Below, piece by piece: positions 15,745 to 23,857 of a stretch of DNA of 64,000 nucleotides. Source of the stretch: Oscillospiraceae bacterium (GTDB lineage Bacteria; Bacillota; Clostridia; Oscillospirales; Oscillospiraceae); contig AP025582.1 of NCBI GenBank assembly GCA_022846075.1, positions 3,162,001 to 3,226,000 of the forward strand, in the 5' to 3' direction. Within the stretch, counting starts at the first letter, position 1, and every line of letters begins with the position of its first letter. The notes beneath the pieces are model-generated. The model did no database searches and had not been told where the DNA came from. It saw only the letters and a list, made by a program, of their open reading frames with translations. A program made the position numbers and the translations under genes.

Positions 15745-17394
15745 ATGAAACACGTGGCGGCTGTTTTGCTGGCGGCGGTGCTGGCCCTTCCCTCCCCCGC
15801 CCTGGCGGGGGAGGGGTCGGGGTTTTCCGACGTGGAAGAGGGTGACTGGTTCGCCCCCTATGTGGAAGTGTGCGCCGAAGAAGGGCTGATGATCGGCCTG
15901 GGTGACGGGCGGTTCGACCCCCTGGGGGCCGTGAACACCGACGAGGCCGTGGTGATGGCCGCCCGGGTGCTGTGGCAGGCCGACGGGGGCTCCGGGCCGC
16001 TGCCCAAGGGGCCCAGCGTGGAGGAATTTTCCGCCGAGGTGGGCGAGGACATCAGTAATTTCCCCTTTTTGGACAGCCCGGAGCTGACCCAGGAGTACGC
16101 ATCTTCCTGGAGCTGGGACGGGTATACCTATCTGTTTCGGCGGACCAGGGAGGCCGGGGCCGTCTTTGACGGGGGGCTCATCTACCCCTACTCTGCCGAC
16201 CGGTACGACTTCTTCCACCTGCTGGGCTTTGCGGCCCAAGGGCTGGAGCTGCCCGGACGCAACCGCTTGGACGCAGTGCCCGGGACCCGGGAGGAGGGCA
16301 TTTTGGACCTCTATCGGGCGGGCATTTTAGCGGGCACCGACGGGTACGGGGCCTTTGACGGGCAGAAGGGGCTGACCCGGGCGGAGGCCGCCGCGGCCCT
16401 GGCCCGGATTGCCCGGCCCGAGCTGCGGCTGGCCTTTGAGCCGCTCCCCTTCCCCTATGAGGGGTATACCCTGACGCCGCTGCGGGCGTATCCCGGTTCC
16501 TGCGGCGTGAATTACCCGGTGTTTCCCTTGATGGACGGGGATATTTTGCTACTTGACGGGGGGACAGTGCCCTGGCCGCCCATGGGGTCCATCTCCTCCG
16601 GGCTTTACCGAAACGGGGACTACTGCCACTTCCAGGGCTTTGACCGGGCCACCGAGGACCCCTGGGACACCCTGGTCTGCCTGATGGACCGGAAGGGGAA
16701 CATCCCCGTGCCGCCGGGAGCCTATGAGGACCTGCGGGCCACCGGGGACGGGCACTTGATTGGCATCAAATGGGAGGGGGACACCGCCCGGTGGTTCCAT
16801 CTGAACGCCGCCGGGGAGGCGGAGGCCGAGCTGCCCAGCACCGTGGGCACTCCGGAAAACGACTGGTGGGGGTTCAACCAGTGGGTGTGCCCCTGGCGGG
16901 ACGAGGAGCAGTTCCTCTGGGGCTACAAAAACCAGGCCGGGGACTGGGCCGTCGCGCCCACCTGGGCCGAGGCCCGGCCCTTCCAGAACGGGTACGCCGT
17001 GGTAAGGGACTACGCCACCGGGCTGTATGGGGTGCTGGGGCTGGACGGGGAGCTGGTCCTCCCCTATCAATATAAGTACATCGAGCCGTTTTGGAACTCG
17101 CCGGGGTGCGAGGCGCCCGGGTATTTCGCCGTCACCGACCGGGACGGGCGGGACGGGTGGGTCGCTCCTGACGGGACGTGGTATGACCGGGATTCGGGGC
17201 TGAATGAGATCCCTACCTATCAAAACGGCTACGCCGCCTGCTGGGACGGGGGGTACGACGAGACTTACAGCTACTATCTGGGGCCGGATACCCTGCGCGC
17301 CAGCGAGCGCTTTGACTGGTGCGGGGACATCGGGCCGGACGGGGCCGGGTTCGTGGGAATGGACGGGATGATTTTTAGGATTCAGTTTGAATAA
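15745..17394 (+). CDS. SLH-domain surface protein with WG-type repeats (paralogue 1 of 3)
   Basis: The 549-residue protein has a signal peptide (ending about ALAGEG) and two SLH-like motifs (residues about 30-75, EGLMIGLGDGRFDP; and about 200-240, YRAGILAGTDGYGAFDG). A C-terminal region resembles bacterial WG/KWG beta-repeats (GYKNQAGDWAVAPTWAEARPF; GVLGLDGELVLPYQYKYI). It is likely anchored to cell-wall polymer; the WG region is a ligand-binding propeller-like fold of unknown target. GGAGGG precedes the ATG at 15745; upstream in-frame codons are not signal-like. It is the first of three tandem relatives with similar ends (IFRIQFE/IYRIQFH/IWRIQFE). Confidence 0.85.
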   Translation: MKHVAAVLLAAVLALPSPALAGEGSGFSDVEEGDWFAPYVEVCAEEGLMIGLGDGRFDPLGAVNTDEAVVMAARVLWQADGGSGPLPKGPSVEEFSAEVGEDISNFPFLDSPELTQEYASSWSWDGYTYLFRRTREAGAVFDGGLIYPYSADRYDFFHLLGFAAQGLELPGRNRLDAVPGTREEGILDLYRAGILAGTDGYGAFDGQKGLTRAEAAAALARIARPELRLAFEPLPFPYEGYTLTPLRAYPGSCGVNYPVFPLMDGDILLLDGGTVPWPPMGSISSGLYRNGDYCHFQGFDRATEDPWDTLVCLMDRKGNIPVPPGAYEDLRATGDGHLIGIKWEGDTARWFHLNAAGEAEAELPSTVGTPENDWWGFNQWVCPWRDEEQFLWGYKNQAGDWAVAPTWAEARPFQNGYAVVRDYATGLYGVLGLDGELVLPYQYKYIEPFWNSPGCEAPGYFAVTDRDGRDGWVAPDGTWYDRDSGLNEIPTYQNGYAACWDGGYDETYSYYLGPDTLRASERFDWCGDIGPDGAGFVGMDGMIFRIQFE

Positions 17395-17509
17395 AAGCCG
17401 TCTTTTTAACATGGCCCCCATCAGCCAGCTTCATTGAGCGGACCTTTCCCTCTGGAGGAAGGCTCAGAATAGCGGGGTGGAAGCCATACCAATATTTAGG
17501 AGGCGCGAG

Positions 17510-19162
17510 ATGAAACGAATTGCTGTTTTGACTCTGGTTTTGGCCCTTGCCCTGTCCCCTCCCTCTCTTGCGGCGGAGGGGACGGAGTATTCCGACGTGG
17601 CCGGGGAGGACTGGTTCGCCCCCTACGTGGAGGTATGCGGCCGGGAGGGCCTGATGGAGGGCACCGGCGAGGGCCGGTTTGAGCCGGAGGGGATCGTGAG
17701 CATGGACGAGGCCCTCGTGATGGCGGGCCGGGTGTTCTGGCTGGCGGACGGCGGCACCGGGGCCCTGCCCAAAGGCGGGAGCGTGGAGGAATTCATTTCC
17801 CTGGTCCACGAGAGCCACCCGCTCAGTGATCCGCCCCACGAGGGACAGCGGAAGGTCTACGAGGAGCTGTCCCAAAGCTGGGCCTGGGATGGGATTTTTT
17901 ACCTGACCCGCCGGTTCCGGGAGGAACTGGGGGGCCAGAGCACCATCTACTATACCCGCTCCGGCGCCGCGCCCCGGGAGGCTTTCTTCTCCCTCCTCTC
18001 CGTGGCCGGGCAGGGGCTTGAGCTGGAGCCCCTCAACGAGGTGGAGGCTCTCCCGGACTGTGAGGATCCCGGCATCCTGACTCTCTACCGGGCGGGCATC
18101 CTCACGGGGACGGATGAGTTCGGATCCTTTTCCGGGGCGCGTACCCTGACCCGGTCCGAGGCGGCGGCGGTCCTGGCCCGACTGGTCCGGCCGGAGCTGC
18201 GGACGGCCTTTTCCCCCGCTCCCCTGCCCACCCAGGGCTACACCCTCACCTATCTGATGGACGGAGTGATGGGCATCGGCGTCGATTACCCCGTGTGCGG
18301 CTGGTACGCCGCAGAGGGCCAGGAGAGCGGGTTCGTTACTCTGGAGGGCAAACAGCTCCCCTGGCCGGGGGTGGTGCCCTCCTTTGGGCTGGAGCGGGAT
18401 GGGGAGTACGTCTATTTTGCCGCCTGGAACGAGAATACTGAGGATAACCCTTACGACACGAAAAAGGGGCTAATGGACCGGGACGGAAATTATGCCATCC
18501 CCATGGAGGACTGTGACAGCCTTTATTCCGCTAATGACGGTCATTTCCTGCGCGTGGAGATCGCGGACCCGCTGGCCTCGCCCACCCGCAGCCGGTGGTT
18601 TCTCCTTTCCGCCGACGGGACGGTGGAGGCCGAGCTGCCCGAGACCATTGGGACCCCGGAAAACAACTGGCGGGGGTTCAACGAGGGGGTCTGCCCCTGG
18701 AAGGACGAGGAGAGCGGGCTGACGGGGTACGTGGACCGGACCGGGGCCTGGGCCGTAGCCCCCACCTGGCGTTCCGCCACCTCATTCTACCGGGGGTACG
18801 CCGCCGTGGAAAACGCCGACGGGCTTATCGGCCTCATAGACCGGAGCGGCCGACTGGTGCTCCCCTATCAGTACCGGGAGCTGCAGCACGGCCATGTCAG
18901 CCCCGGCTCCGACGCGCCCCTGCTCTATCAGTTCGCCGACCAGGACGGGCGGAAGGGCTGGATCCAGCCGGACGGCACTGAGGTGTCCGGCCCCCTGGCG
19001 AGCCGGTACCAGAACGGGTATTTTACCCAATCGGGCATCTACTACGACCTGGACGGCAGGCCGGCCAGCCAAAAATTCGACGCCGCCGGGCCCCTGAACG
19101 CCGAGGGGGCCGGGTTCGTGGAGCTGGGCGAAAAGATCTATCGGATCCAGTTTCATCCGTAA
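17510..19162 (+). CDS. SLH-domain surface protein with WG-type repeats (paralogue 2 of 3)
   Basis: The 550-residue protein has signal peptide MKRIAVLTLVLALALSPPSLA and the same plan as its upstream neighbour. SLH-like motifs are at about residues 25-70 (EGLMEGTGEGRFEPEG) and 200-240 (YRAGILTGTDEFGSFSG). WG-like repeats follow (GYVDRTGAWAVAPTWRSATSF; IGLIDRSGRLVLPYQYREL). The close match in domain order, and shared strings such as GTPEN-WGFN, show tandem duplication. An AGGAGGCG site precedes the ATG. Function beyond surface attachment is unknown. Confidence 0.85.
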   Translation: MKRIAVLTLVLALALSPPSLAAEGTEYSDVAGEDWFAPYVEVCGREGLMEGTGEGRFEPEGIVSMDEALVMAGRVFWLADGGTGALPKGGSVEEFISLVHESHPLSDPPHEGQRKVYEELSQSWAWDGIFYLTRRFREELGGQSTIYYTRSGAAPREAFFSLLSVAGQGLELEPLNEVEALPDCEDPGILTLYRAGILTGTDEFGSFSGARTLTRSEAAAVLARLVRPELRTAFSPAPLPTQGYTLTYLMDGVMGIGVDYPVCGWYAAEGQESGFVTLEGKQLPWPGVVPSFGLERDGEYVYFAAWNENTEDNPYDTKKGLMDRDGNYAIPMEDCDSLYSANDGHFLRVEIADPLASPTRSRWFLLSADGTVEAELPETIGTPENNWRGFNEGVCPWKDEESGLTGYVDRTGAWAVAPTWRSATSFYRGYAAVENADGLIGLIDRSGRLVLPYQYRELQHGHVSPGSDAPLLYQFADQDGRKGWIQPDGTEVSGPLASRYQNGYFTQSGIYYDLDGRPASQKFDAAGPLNAEGAGFVELGEKIYRIQFHP

Positions 19163-19177
19163 AGGAGGAACGCTTGC

Positions 19178-20533
19178 ATGCTACGACAGATTTCGACAGT
19201 GGCCCTGACGGCCGCCCTGCTCCTCTCCCCGGTTCTGGCCGCGGAGGAGACGGAGTTCGGGGACGTGGCGGCCGGGAGCTGGTATGAAGAGGGCGTGGGA
19301 GTCTGCGTGGAGGAAGGGCTGATGGAGGGCGTGGGGGACGGGCGGTTCGCGCCGGAGAACAGCCTGTCCGGGACGGAGTGCGCCGTGCTGGCCCTGCGGG
19401 TCCACAGCCTGTTCCACGGCGGAGACGGGACCTTCCCACGGGCCCCGGAGGGGTGGGGGTACGCCACTCTCACCTTTGCCGACAGGACCACGGTGAGCGG
19501 GTATCTGGACGACGAGACCGCATGGGATTGGATCCGGATAAGCCGGGTGGACGACGGGCATATCGGCTTCCGGCTGGACTCGGAGGAGGAGAAGGCCTGG
19601 GGGAAGGCGCTGGACTACCAGAGCGCCCGGGTCACCCTGGACGGGGTGGAGTACCCCGGCACCCTCCATCTCGAGGGGGACTTCTTCCTCTATTTTGAGC
19701 CGGATGATTTCTGGGCCTTTCGGGCGGTCCAGCAGGCCCGCTCCTCCGCGCCAGAGCCGGGGAAGTGGTACCGGGACGCCTGGTATTACGCCCAGGAGGA
19801 GGGCCTGGATGGGCTTTTATCCACCGGCAACGACGACCGGGGGGCGTTTGCCCAGCGGATGGCCGCCGTCACCGAGCTGCCCGCCCTCAATTCCGTCACC
19901 GAGCTGCCGGACACCGCCGACGAGGATGTGCTGGCGCTCTACAACGCCGGGGTGCTGACCGGGAGCGACGCCTACGGGACCTTCCACGGCGGCTCCCGTA
20001 TGACCCGGGCGGAGGCCGCCGCCATCTGCGCCCGCATCCTGCGGCCCGAGCTGCGCGTCGCCTTCTCCCCCGCCCGGCCGGAGACCTATGAGAACTACAC
20101 CCTCACCTATCTCCGGGACGACGCGGAACGGCCCTATGGGCCGTACATGCCCCTTCAGAGCGAGATCCTTCTGGCCCCGGGGGACGGCACCCTGCTGCGC
20201 CTGGACGGCGCGGTCCTCCCCCTGCCCAAGGGCTACGAGGTGGTGAGCGTGGAGGGCGGACAGGCCGGGGTGTGGAGCGAGAGCGCCTTCACCTACGGCA
20301 TCGTGGACAGCCAGGGGAACTTCCGGGCCTCCACCCAGGAGGAGGCTTACGCCCTCAATTCCTACGTCCATACGGACGGGGAGCTCTATCACGGCTACGC
20401 CGCCCAAGGCTGCTACCGCAACGCCGACGGGGTACAGGTCACAGAGGCGTTCCAGTGGGCCGGGCCGGTCAGCGAGGATGGGGCGGCGTTTGTGGAAAAA
20501 CAGGGGAAAATCTGGCGTATTCAGTTTGAGTAG
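19178..20533 (+). CDS. SLH-domain surface protein (shorter paralogue 3 of 3)
   Basis: The 451-residue protein has signal peptide MLRQISTVALTAALLLSPVLA and SLH-like motifs near residues 27-70 (EGLMEGVGDGRFAPEN) and 245-285 (YNAGVLTGSDAYGTFHG). The C-terminus (VEKQGKIWRIQFE) matches the two upstream paralogues, but the WG-repeat block is mostly missing. A unique insert (residues about 85-200) replaces it. It starts 15 nt after paralogue 2 with AAAGGAGGAA, so the pair is probably cotranscribed. Confidence 0.82.
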   Translation: MLRQISTVALTAALLLSPVLAAEETEFGDVAAGSWYEEGVGVCVEEGLMEGVGDGRFAPENSLSGTECAVLALRVHSLFHGGDGTFPRAPEGWGYATLTFADRTTVSGYLDDETAWDWIRISRVDDGHIGFRLDSEEEKAWGKALDYQSARVTLDGVEYPGTLHLEGDFFLYFEPDDFWAFRAVQQARSSAPEPGKWYRDAWYYAQEEGLDGLLSTGNDDRGAFAQRMAAVTELPALNSVTELPDTADEDVLALYNAGVLTGSDAYGTFHGGSRMTRAEAAAICARILRPELRVAFSPARPETYENYTLTYLRDDAERPYGPYMPLQSEILLAPGDGTLLRLDGAVLPLPKGYEVVSVEGGQAGVWSESAFTYGIVDSQGNFRASTQEEAYALNSYVHTDGELYHGYAAQGCYRNADGVQVTEAFQWAGPVSEDGAAFVEKQGKIWRIQFE

Positions 20534-20624
20534 ACGCAGGGGATTGCCGCCCATGGGCGAGCGGCCCCACAGGCACATGAGGGGGCCTTCCCGTATAAAA
20601 AGACAGAAAACGGAGGACGAGCGC

Positions 20625-21029
20625 ATGAAAGAGAAAACCGGCGGCTTTATCGCCGAATTTAAGCAGTTTATCGCACGGGGGAACGTGATGGACATGGCCG
20701 TGGGCGTTATCGTGGGCGGCGCGTTCAAGGCCATCGCCGACTCCCTCACCGCCGATATCATCATGCCGGTCATCGGCATCTTTGTAAAGGAAAACTCCTT
20801 TGCGGATTTGAGCGTCACCGTGGGGTCGGCGGTCATCACCTACGGCAACTTTATTAACGCCGTGCTCAACTTCCTCATCATGGCGCTGGTGGTGTTCTGC
20901 CTCATCAAGGGCATCAACTCCTTCCACCGCAAGAAGGAGGAGGCGCCGGCGGCGCCCCCCGCGCCCTCCAACGAGGAAGTTTTGCTCACGGAAATCCGGG
21001 ACCTTTTGAAGGAGAAAGCCGATGCCTGA
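20625..21029 (+). CDS. mscL: Large-conductance mechanosensitive channel MscL
   Basis: At 134 residues it is typical MscL length. The signature FKQFIARGNVMDMAVGVIVGGAFKAI contains TM1, and TM2 is ALVVFCLIKGINSF. The C-terminal helix ends EVLLTEIRDLLKEK. It forms a pentameric emergency valve for hypo-osmotic shock. CGGAGGA precedes the ATG at 20625. Its end overlaps the next gene by 8 nt. Confidence 0.96.
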   Translation: MKEKTGGFIAEFKQFIARGNVMDMAVGVIVGGAFKAIADSLTADIIMPVIGIFVKENSFADLSVTVGSAVITYGNFINAVLNFLIMALVVFCLIKGINSFHRKKEEAPAAPPAPSNEEVLLTEIRDLLKEKADA

Positions 21030-21372
21030 GGAGAAAAACTTGGAAAATGAGACGCCGAAAGAGGAGATCGTGTACGCCTCGCCCATGAAGCGGGTGTGGG
21101 CCTGGGTAGGGGTGGTGTACATGGTCATTTTGGTGCTGCTGATGACCTACGGCCTCGCCTCCGGGGGGTATCTGAACGGCATCGGGCCGCTGATGCTCTC
21201 CCCCGCTCTGGCGGGGATGGGGGCCTCCGCCATCGTGCGGTACCGCTCCGGGGAATGGCGGGGCGGGCTGGTCACCTGCGTGCTGGTGGCCGGGGCCGGG
21301 TTCTTTCTGGCGGTGCTGAACGTGGTGCGCTCCATTCCCGCCATCGTCAGCCAGGTGGGGGCCATCGGATGA
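21022..21372 (+). CDS. Small membrane protein between mscL and rsmG
   Basis: The 116-residue protein has an acidic N-terminus (MPEEKNLENETPKEE) and three hydrophobic segments (about residues 27-47, 52-75, 84-105). I do not recognise a family. It overlaps mscL by 8 nt and rsmG through ATGA, so it is translationally coupled to both. The operon does not define its role. Confidence 0.75.
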   Translation: MPEEKNLENETPKEEIVYASPMKRVWAWVGVVYMVILVLLMTYGLASGGYLNGIGPLMLSPALAGMGASAIVRYRSGEWRGGLVTCVLVAGAGFFLAVLNVVRSIPAIVSQVGAIG

Positions 21373-22217
21373 GAGAGATTTTGAACGAGGGGCTGGAACA
21401 GTTGGGGCTGACGGCCCCCGAGGGGGCCGTGGAGCGGCTGGAAATCTATGCCCGGCTGCTGGTGGAGCAGAACAAGGTCATGAATTTGACCGCCATTACC
21501 GAGCCGGAGGCCGTGGCAAGGCTGCACTTTTTGGATTCGGCGGCGGTGCTGGGGTATTTGAGGGGGGACGGGGAACCCCTCTCAGTCAGGCTTCGCCTGA
21601 CAGCTCCCCCCGGAGGGGGGAGCCTTGCCCTGCGGGGGGACGAGGGGCGGGCGGATGATATCCGCCCCTACGGAGACGGGGGTGACGCCCCGCAAGGGGA
21701 GCCCGCTGGGGGATTGCGGGTCATTGACGTGGGGACTGGGGCCGGGTTTCCGGGACTGGTGCTGAAGATTTTGGAGCCCTCCCTCTCTTTGACGCTGCTG
21801 GATTCGCTGGGGAAGCGGGTGAAGTGGCTGGAGACGGTTTGCCGGGAGCTGGGGCTGGAGGGAGTGACCTGCCTCCACGCCAGGGCGGAGGAGCAGGCGT
21901 TGGAGCCGGGGTTCCGGGATTCCTTCGACGCGGCCGTGTCACGGGCGGTGGCCTCCCTTCCCCTGCTCACCGAGCTGTGTCTGCCCTATGTGCGGCCCGG
22001 CGGGACCTTCCTGGCCATGAAGAGCGTGGAGAGCGGCCAGGAGATCCTCTCCGCCCAAGGGGCCGTGAAGCGGCTGGGAGGGCGGCTGGAGGAGCCGGTG
22101 GACTACGACGTGCCCGGCGCCGGGGTGACCCACCGGCTGGTGCGGGTACGGAAAATCTCCAACACGCCCAAGGGGTATCCCCGGAAGTGGGCGAAAATCA
22201 AAAAGGAACCGCTGTGA
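21369..22217 (+). CDS. rsmG: 16S rRNA (guanine-N7) methyltransferase RsmG with in-frame repeat insertion
   Basis: The protein has 282 residues, whereas RsmG is usually about 210-240. The N-terminal NKVMNLTAITEPEAVARLHFLDSAA and SAM motif VIDVGTGAGFPGL are intact, as are SRAVASLPLLTELCLPYV and the basic C-terminus. It methylates G527 of 16S rRNA. Between LGYLRG and RVIDVGTGAG lie about 50 extra residues (about 66-116), encoded by an R1 palindrome and an R2 palindrome identical in type to the intergenic repeats. The start is the ATG overlapping the upstream stop (ATGA). Confidence 0.93.
   Translation: MREILNEGLEQLGLTAPEGAVERLEIYARLLVEQNKVMNLTAITEPEAVARLHFLDSAAVLGYLRGDGEPLSVRLRLTAPPGGGSLALRGDEGRADDIRPYGDGGDAPQGEPAGGLRVIDVGTGAGFPGLVLKILEPSLSLTLLDSLGKRVKWLETVCRELGLEGVTCLHARAEEQALEPGFRDSFDAAVSRAVASLPLLTELCLPYVRPGGTFLAMKSVESGQEILSAQGAVKRLGGRLEEPVDYDVPGAGVTHRLVRVRKISNTPKGYPRKWAKIKKEPL
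21564..21717 (+). repeat. R1 + R2 palindromic repeats inserted in frame in rsmG
   Basis: The R1-type palindrome (CAGTCAGGCTTCGCCTGACAG core, about 21580-21620) and the R2 palindrome (21648-21672, GGCGGATGATATCCGCC core) sit side by side within the coding sequence. A second short inverted repeat (CCCCGC...GGGG, about 21686-21702) follows. The reading frame passes through without a stop. Confidence 0.85.
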
Positions 22218-22440
22218 GGGCGGGGGGTGGAAGCGAAGCTGGAGGTTCCCCTCATCCGGCCCTGCGGGCCACCTTCCCCCAGGGGAAGGCTTTTGGGGGA
22301 AGCGTTCTGGGGAAGGCTTTTGTCCTGGGGGAGCGTTCTTTTGTGGAAATCGCATTACGAAGCCCATTTTGGGACCCTGTTTTTATCCATTCTCACACAA
22401 GAGAAGGAGAAAAGTTATTGAACTGCCTTTCCTGGCATGT
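22218..22440. repeat. Short R1-repeat spacer upstream of minD
   Basis: An R1 half-unit (CCCCTCATCCGGCCC...CCAGGGGAAGG, about 22247-22287) is followed by two imperfect copies of GGGGAAGCGTTCTGGGGAAGGC-like sequence. No gene is evident. The minD promoter follows. Confidence 0.7.
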
Positions 22441-22446
22441 TATAAT
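22418..22446 (+). promoter_or_regulatory. minD promoter
   Basis: TTGAAC (22418-22423), 17-bp spacer, TATAAT (22441-22446) with an extended -10 TGT. A GGGAGG ribosome site follows at about 22456. Confidence 0.8.
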
Positions 22447-22470
22447 AGGATATCTGGGAGGTTTTTCATC

Positions 22471-23208
22471 ATGGCAACTGTGATCGCCGTCACCTCCGGC
22501 AAGGGGGGGACGGGAAAGACCTCTTTCACCGGGGCTGTCTCCTCTTGTCTGGCGGCCCTGGGACACCGGACCCTCTGCATCGATATGGACGTGGGGCTGC
22601 GGAACCTGGATCTTTCCCTGGGGCTGGCCGACCGGGCCCTGATGGACTTCACCGACGTGGTCCAGGGGCGCTGCTCTTTGGAGCGGGCGGTGGTGGAGCA
22701 CCCAGACATCCAGGGGCTCTATCTGCTCACCGCCCCCCTCACCCTGCCCCAGGGGATTCCCGAGCCCGCTATGCGGGACCTGCTGCGGCAGGCCAGGGAG
22801 AAATTCGACTACATCCTGCTGGACGCCCCCGCCGGACTGGGGGAGGGCTTCCGGCTGGCGGTATGCGGGTGCGACCGGGCGGTGGTGGTATCCACCAACG
22901 ACGCCTCCGCCCTGCGGGACGCCCAGCGGACCGTCACCGAGCTGATGGCCCGGGTGGACCAGATCCACCTGGTAGTTAACCGGGTCCAGCCCAAGCTGCT
23001 GCGGCGGCTGCACACCACCATCGACGACGCTATGGACGCCGCGGGGCTGCCCCTTTTGGGGGTGGTGCCCGAGGACAGCCGGGTGATGCTCTCCGCCAAT
23101 CAGGGGAAGCCGCTGATCCTCTGCGCCAACAAGGGCGCGGCGGTGGCGTATCTGAATATTGCCAGACGCATTGACGGGCAGAAGGTGCCGTTGATGAAAA
23201 TCAGATAG
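22471..23208 (+). CDS. minD: Septum-site determining ATPase MinD
   Basis: The 245-residue ATPase has deviant Walker A KGGTGKTS, DMDVGLRNLDLSLGL, DAPAGLGEGF and VVNRVQPKLL, all MinD signatures. MinD binds membrane as an ATP dimer and positions the MinC inhibitor of FtsZ. No minC or minE is adjacent. The C-terminus (DGQKVPLMKIR) does not look like the usual KKGFLxRLFGG amphipathic helix. This same C-terminal peptide is repeated 144 nt downstream by element E. mgsA follows, a gene often linked to min genes in Clostridia. Confidence 0.9.
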   Translation: MATVIAVTSGKGGTGKTSFTGAVSSCLAALGHRTLCIDMDVGLRNLDLSLGLADRALMDFTDVVQGRCSLERAVVEHPDIQGLYLLTAPLTLPQGIPEPAMRDLLRQAREKFDYILLDAPAGLGEGFRLAVCGCDRAVVVSTNDASALRDAQRTVTELMARVDQIHLVVNRVQPKLLRRLHTTIDDAMDAAGLPLLGVVPEDSRVMLSANQGKPLILCANKGAAVAYLNIARRIDGQKVPLMKIR

Positions 23209-23352
23209 CGGGGTCCCCGGCGAAACCGTCAGGTTTCGTTGGGGAGAGGAGGAGCAAGGGAGCGGGCGGAGTTTTCCCCGCAGGGGGAAACGGAGCCAAG
23301 CGGACTTTGCGACGACGATGGGCAGAAGGTGCCGCTGATGAGGATTCGGTGA
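23173..23352 (+). repeat. Gene-end-duplicating element E, copy B (minD)
   Basis: The last 11 codons and stop of minD (23173-23208) recur at 23317-23352. Nine nucleotide differences give DGQKVPLMRIR for DGQKVPLMKIR: five codons differ silently, one Lys/Arg swap occurs, and TAG is replaced by TGA. Between them is the compact element: a GGGGTCCCCGGCGAAACC-loop-GGTTTCGTTGGGG hairpin, GGGGAGAGGAGGAGC, a TTTCCCC/GGGGAAA hairpin, and GCGGACTTTGCGACGACGA. The last is identical to copy A (after xpt). Read in the minD frame it encodes SLGRGGARER and SGLCDDD, in the same phase as copy A. Confidence 0.85.
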
Positions 23353-23857
23353 GGCGCCTTGCGGAAGAGTTTGGGCGTTTGAATGTTAAGTGCTTGCACG
23401 TCAAACGTGCGTGTTTCTGGGGGACGTTTCTTTTCCCGAGGAAAAGAAATGCCGCCCCAGACCCCCAAAGAAAAGTCTCTTGTGCTAACTTGCTCGCAGA
23501 TTCCCTTTTTAGTAGAAGGTCTACTGCCCGTTGATAGGGGTATAAGCACGGGAGCGTCTGTGCGACACGTGGCACTTCTTGCGCCGCTCGGCCGCTGATG
23601 TGTGCTTGACAGACGGTTGGTCTTTCGCCTTCCCCTTGGGGGGAGGTGGCAGCCCGAAGGGCTGGCGGATGAGGGGAACTGTGGATATGGAAAAGGTTCT
23701 GCTAAAGAGATAAGTTCCCCTCATCAGTCTCGCTTCGCTCGACAGCTTCCCCTAGGGGAAGCCTTATTTCGGGGTTGCGGCACTGGATTGGCCGCTTGCT
23801 TTGTGAACGGCGGTTTTTGAGTTTTTGAAGTCTCCTGAGAAAGAAGGGTCATAGGAT
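23353..23857. repeat. R3 composite repeat, copy a, followed by paired R1 units
   Basis: The R3 copy (about 23395-23620, plus orientation) holds an ACGT-flanked hairpin with GGGGGACGTTTCTTTTC, the CCCCAGACCCCCAAAGAAAAG box, the core ATTCCCTTTTTAGTAGAAGG...TCTACTGCC, and TTGCGCCGCTCGGCCGC. An R1 pair follows (23626-23765): CAGCCCGAAGGGCTG half, then AAAGAGATAAGTTCCCCTC half. No gene is evident in this roughly 500-nt stretch. Confidence 0.8.

Noticed and set aside
21369-22217. rsmG as a pseudogene because of the insertion
   Set aside because: The insertion keeps the frame and all methyltransferase motifs are intact.
23395-23765. Possible CRISPR array
   Set aside because: The repeats are dispersed, of several kinds and internally palindromic, with no regular spacer length and no cas genes.
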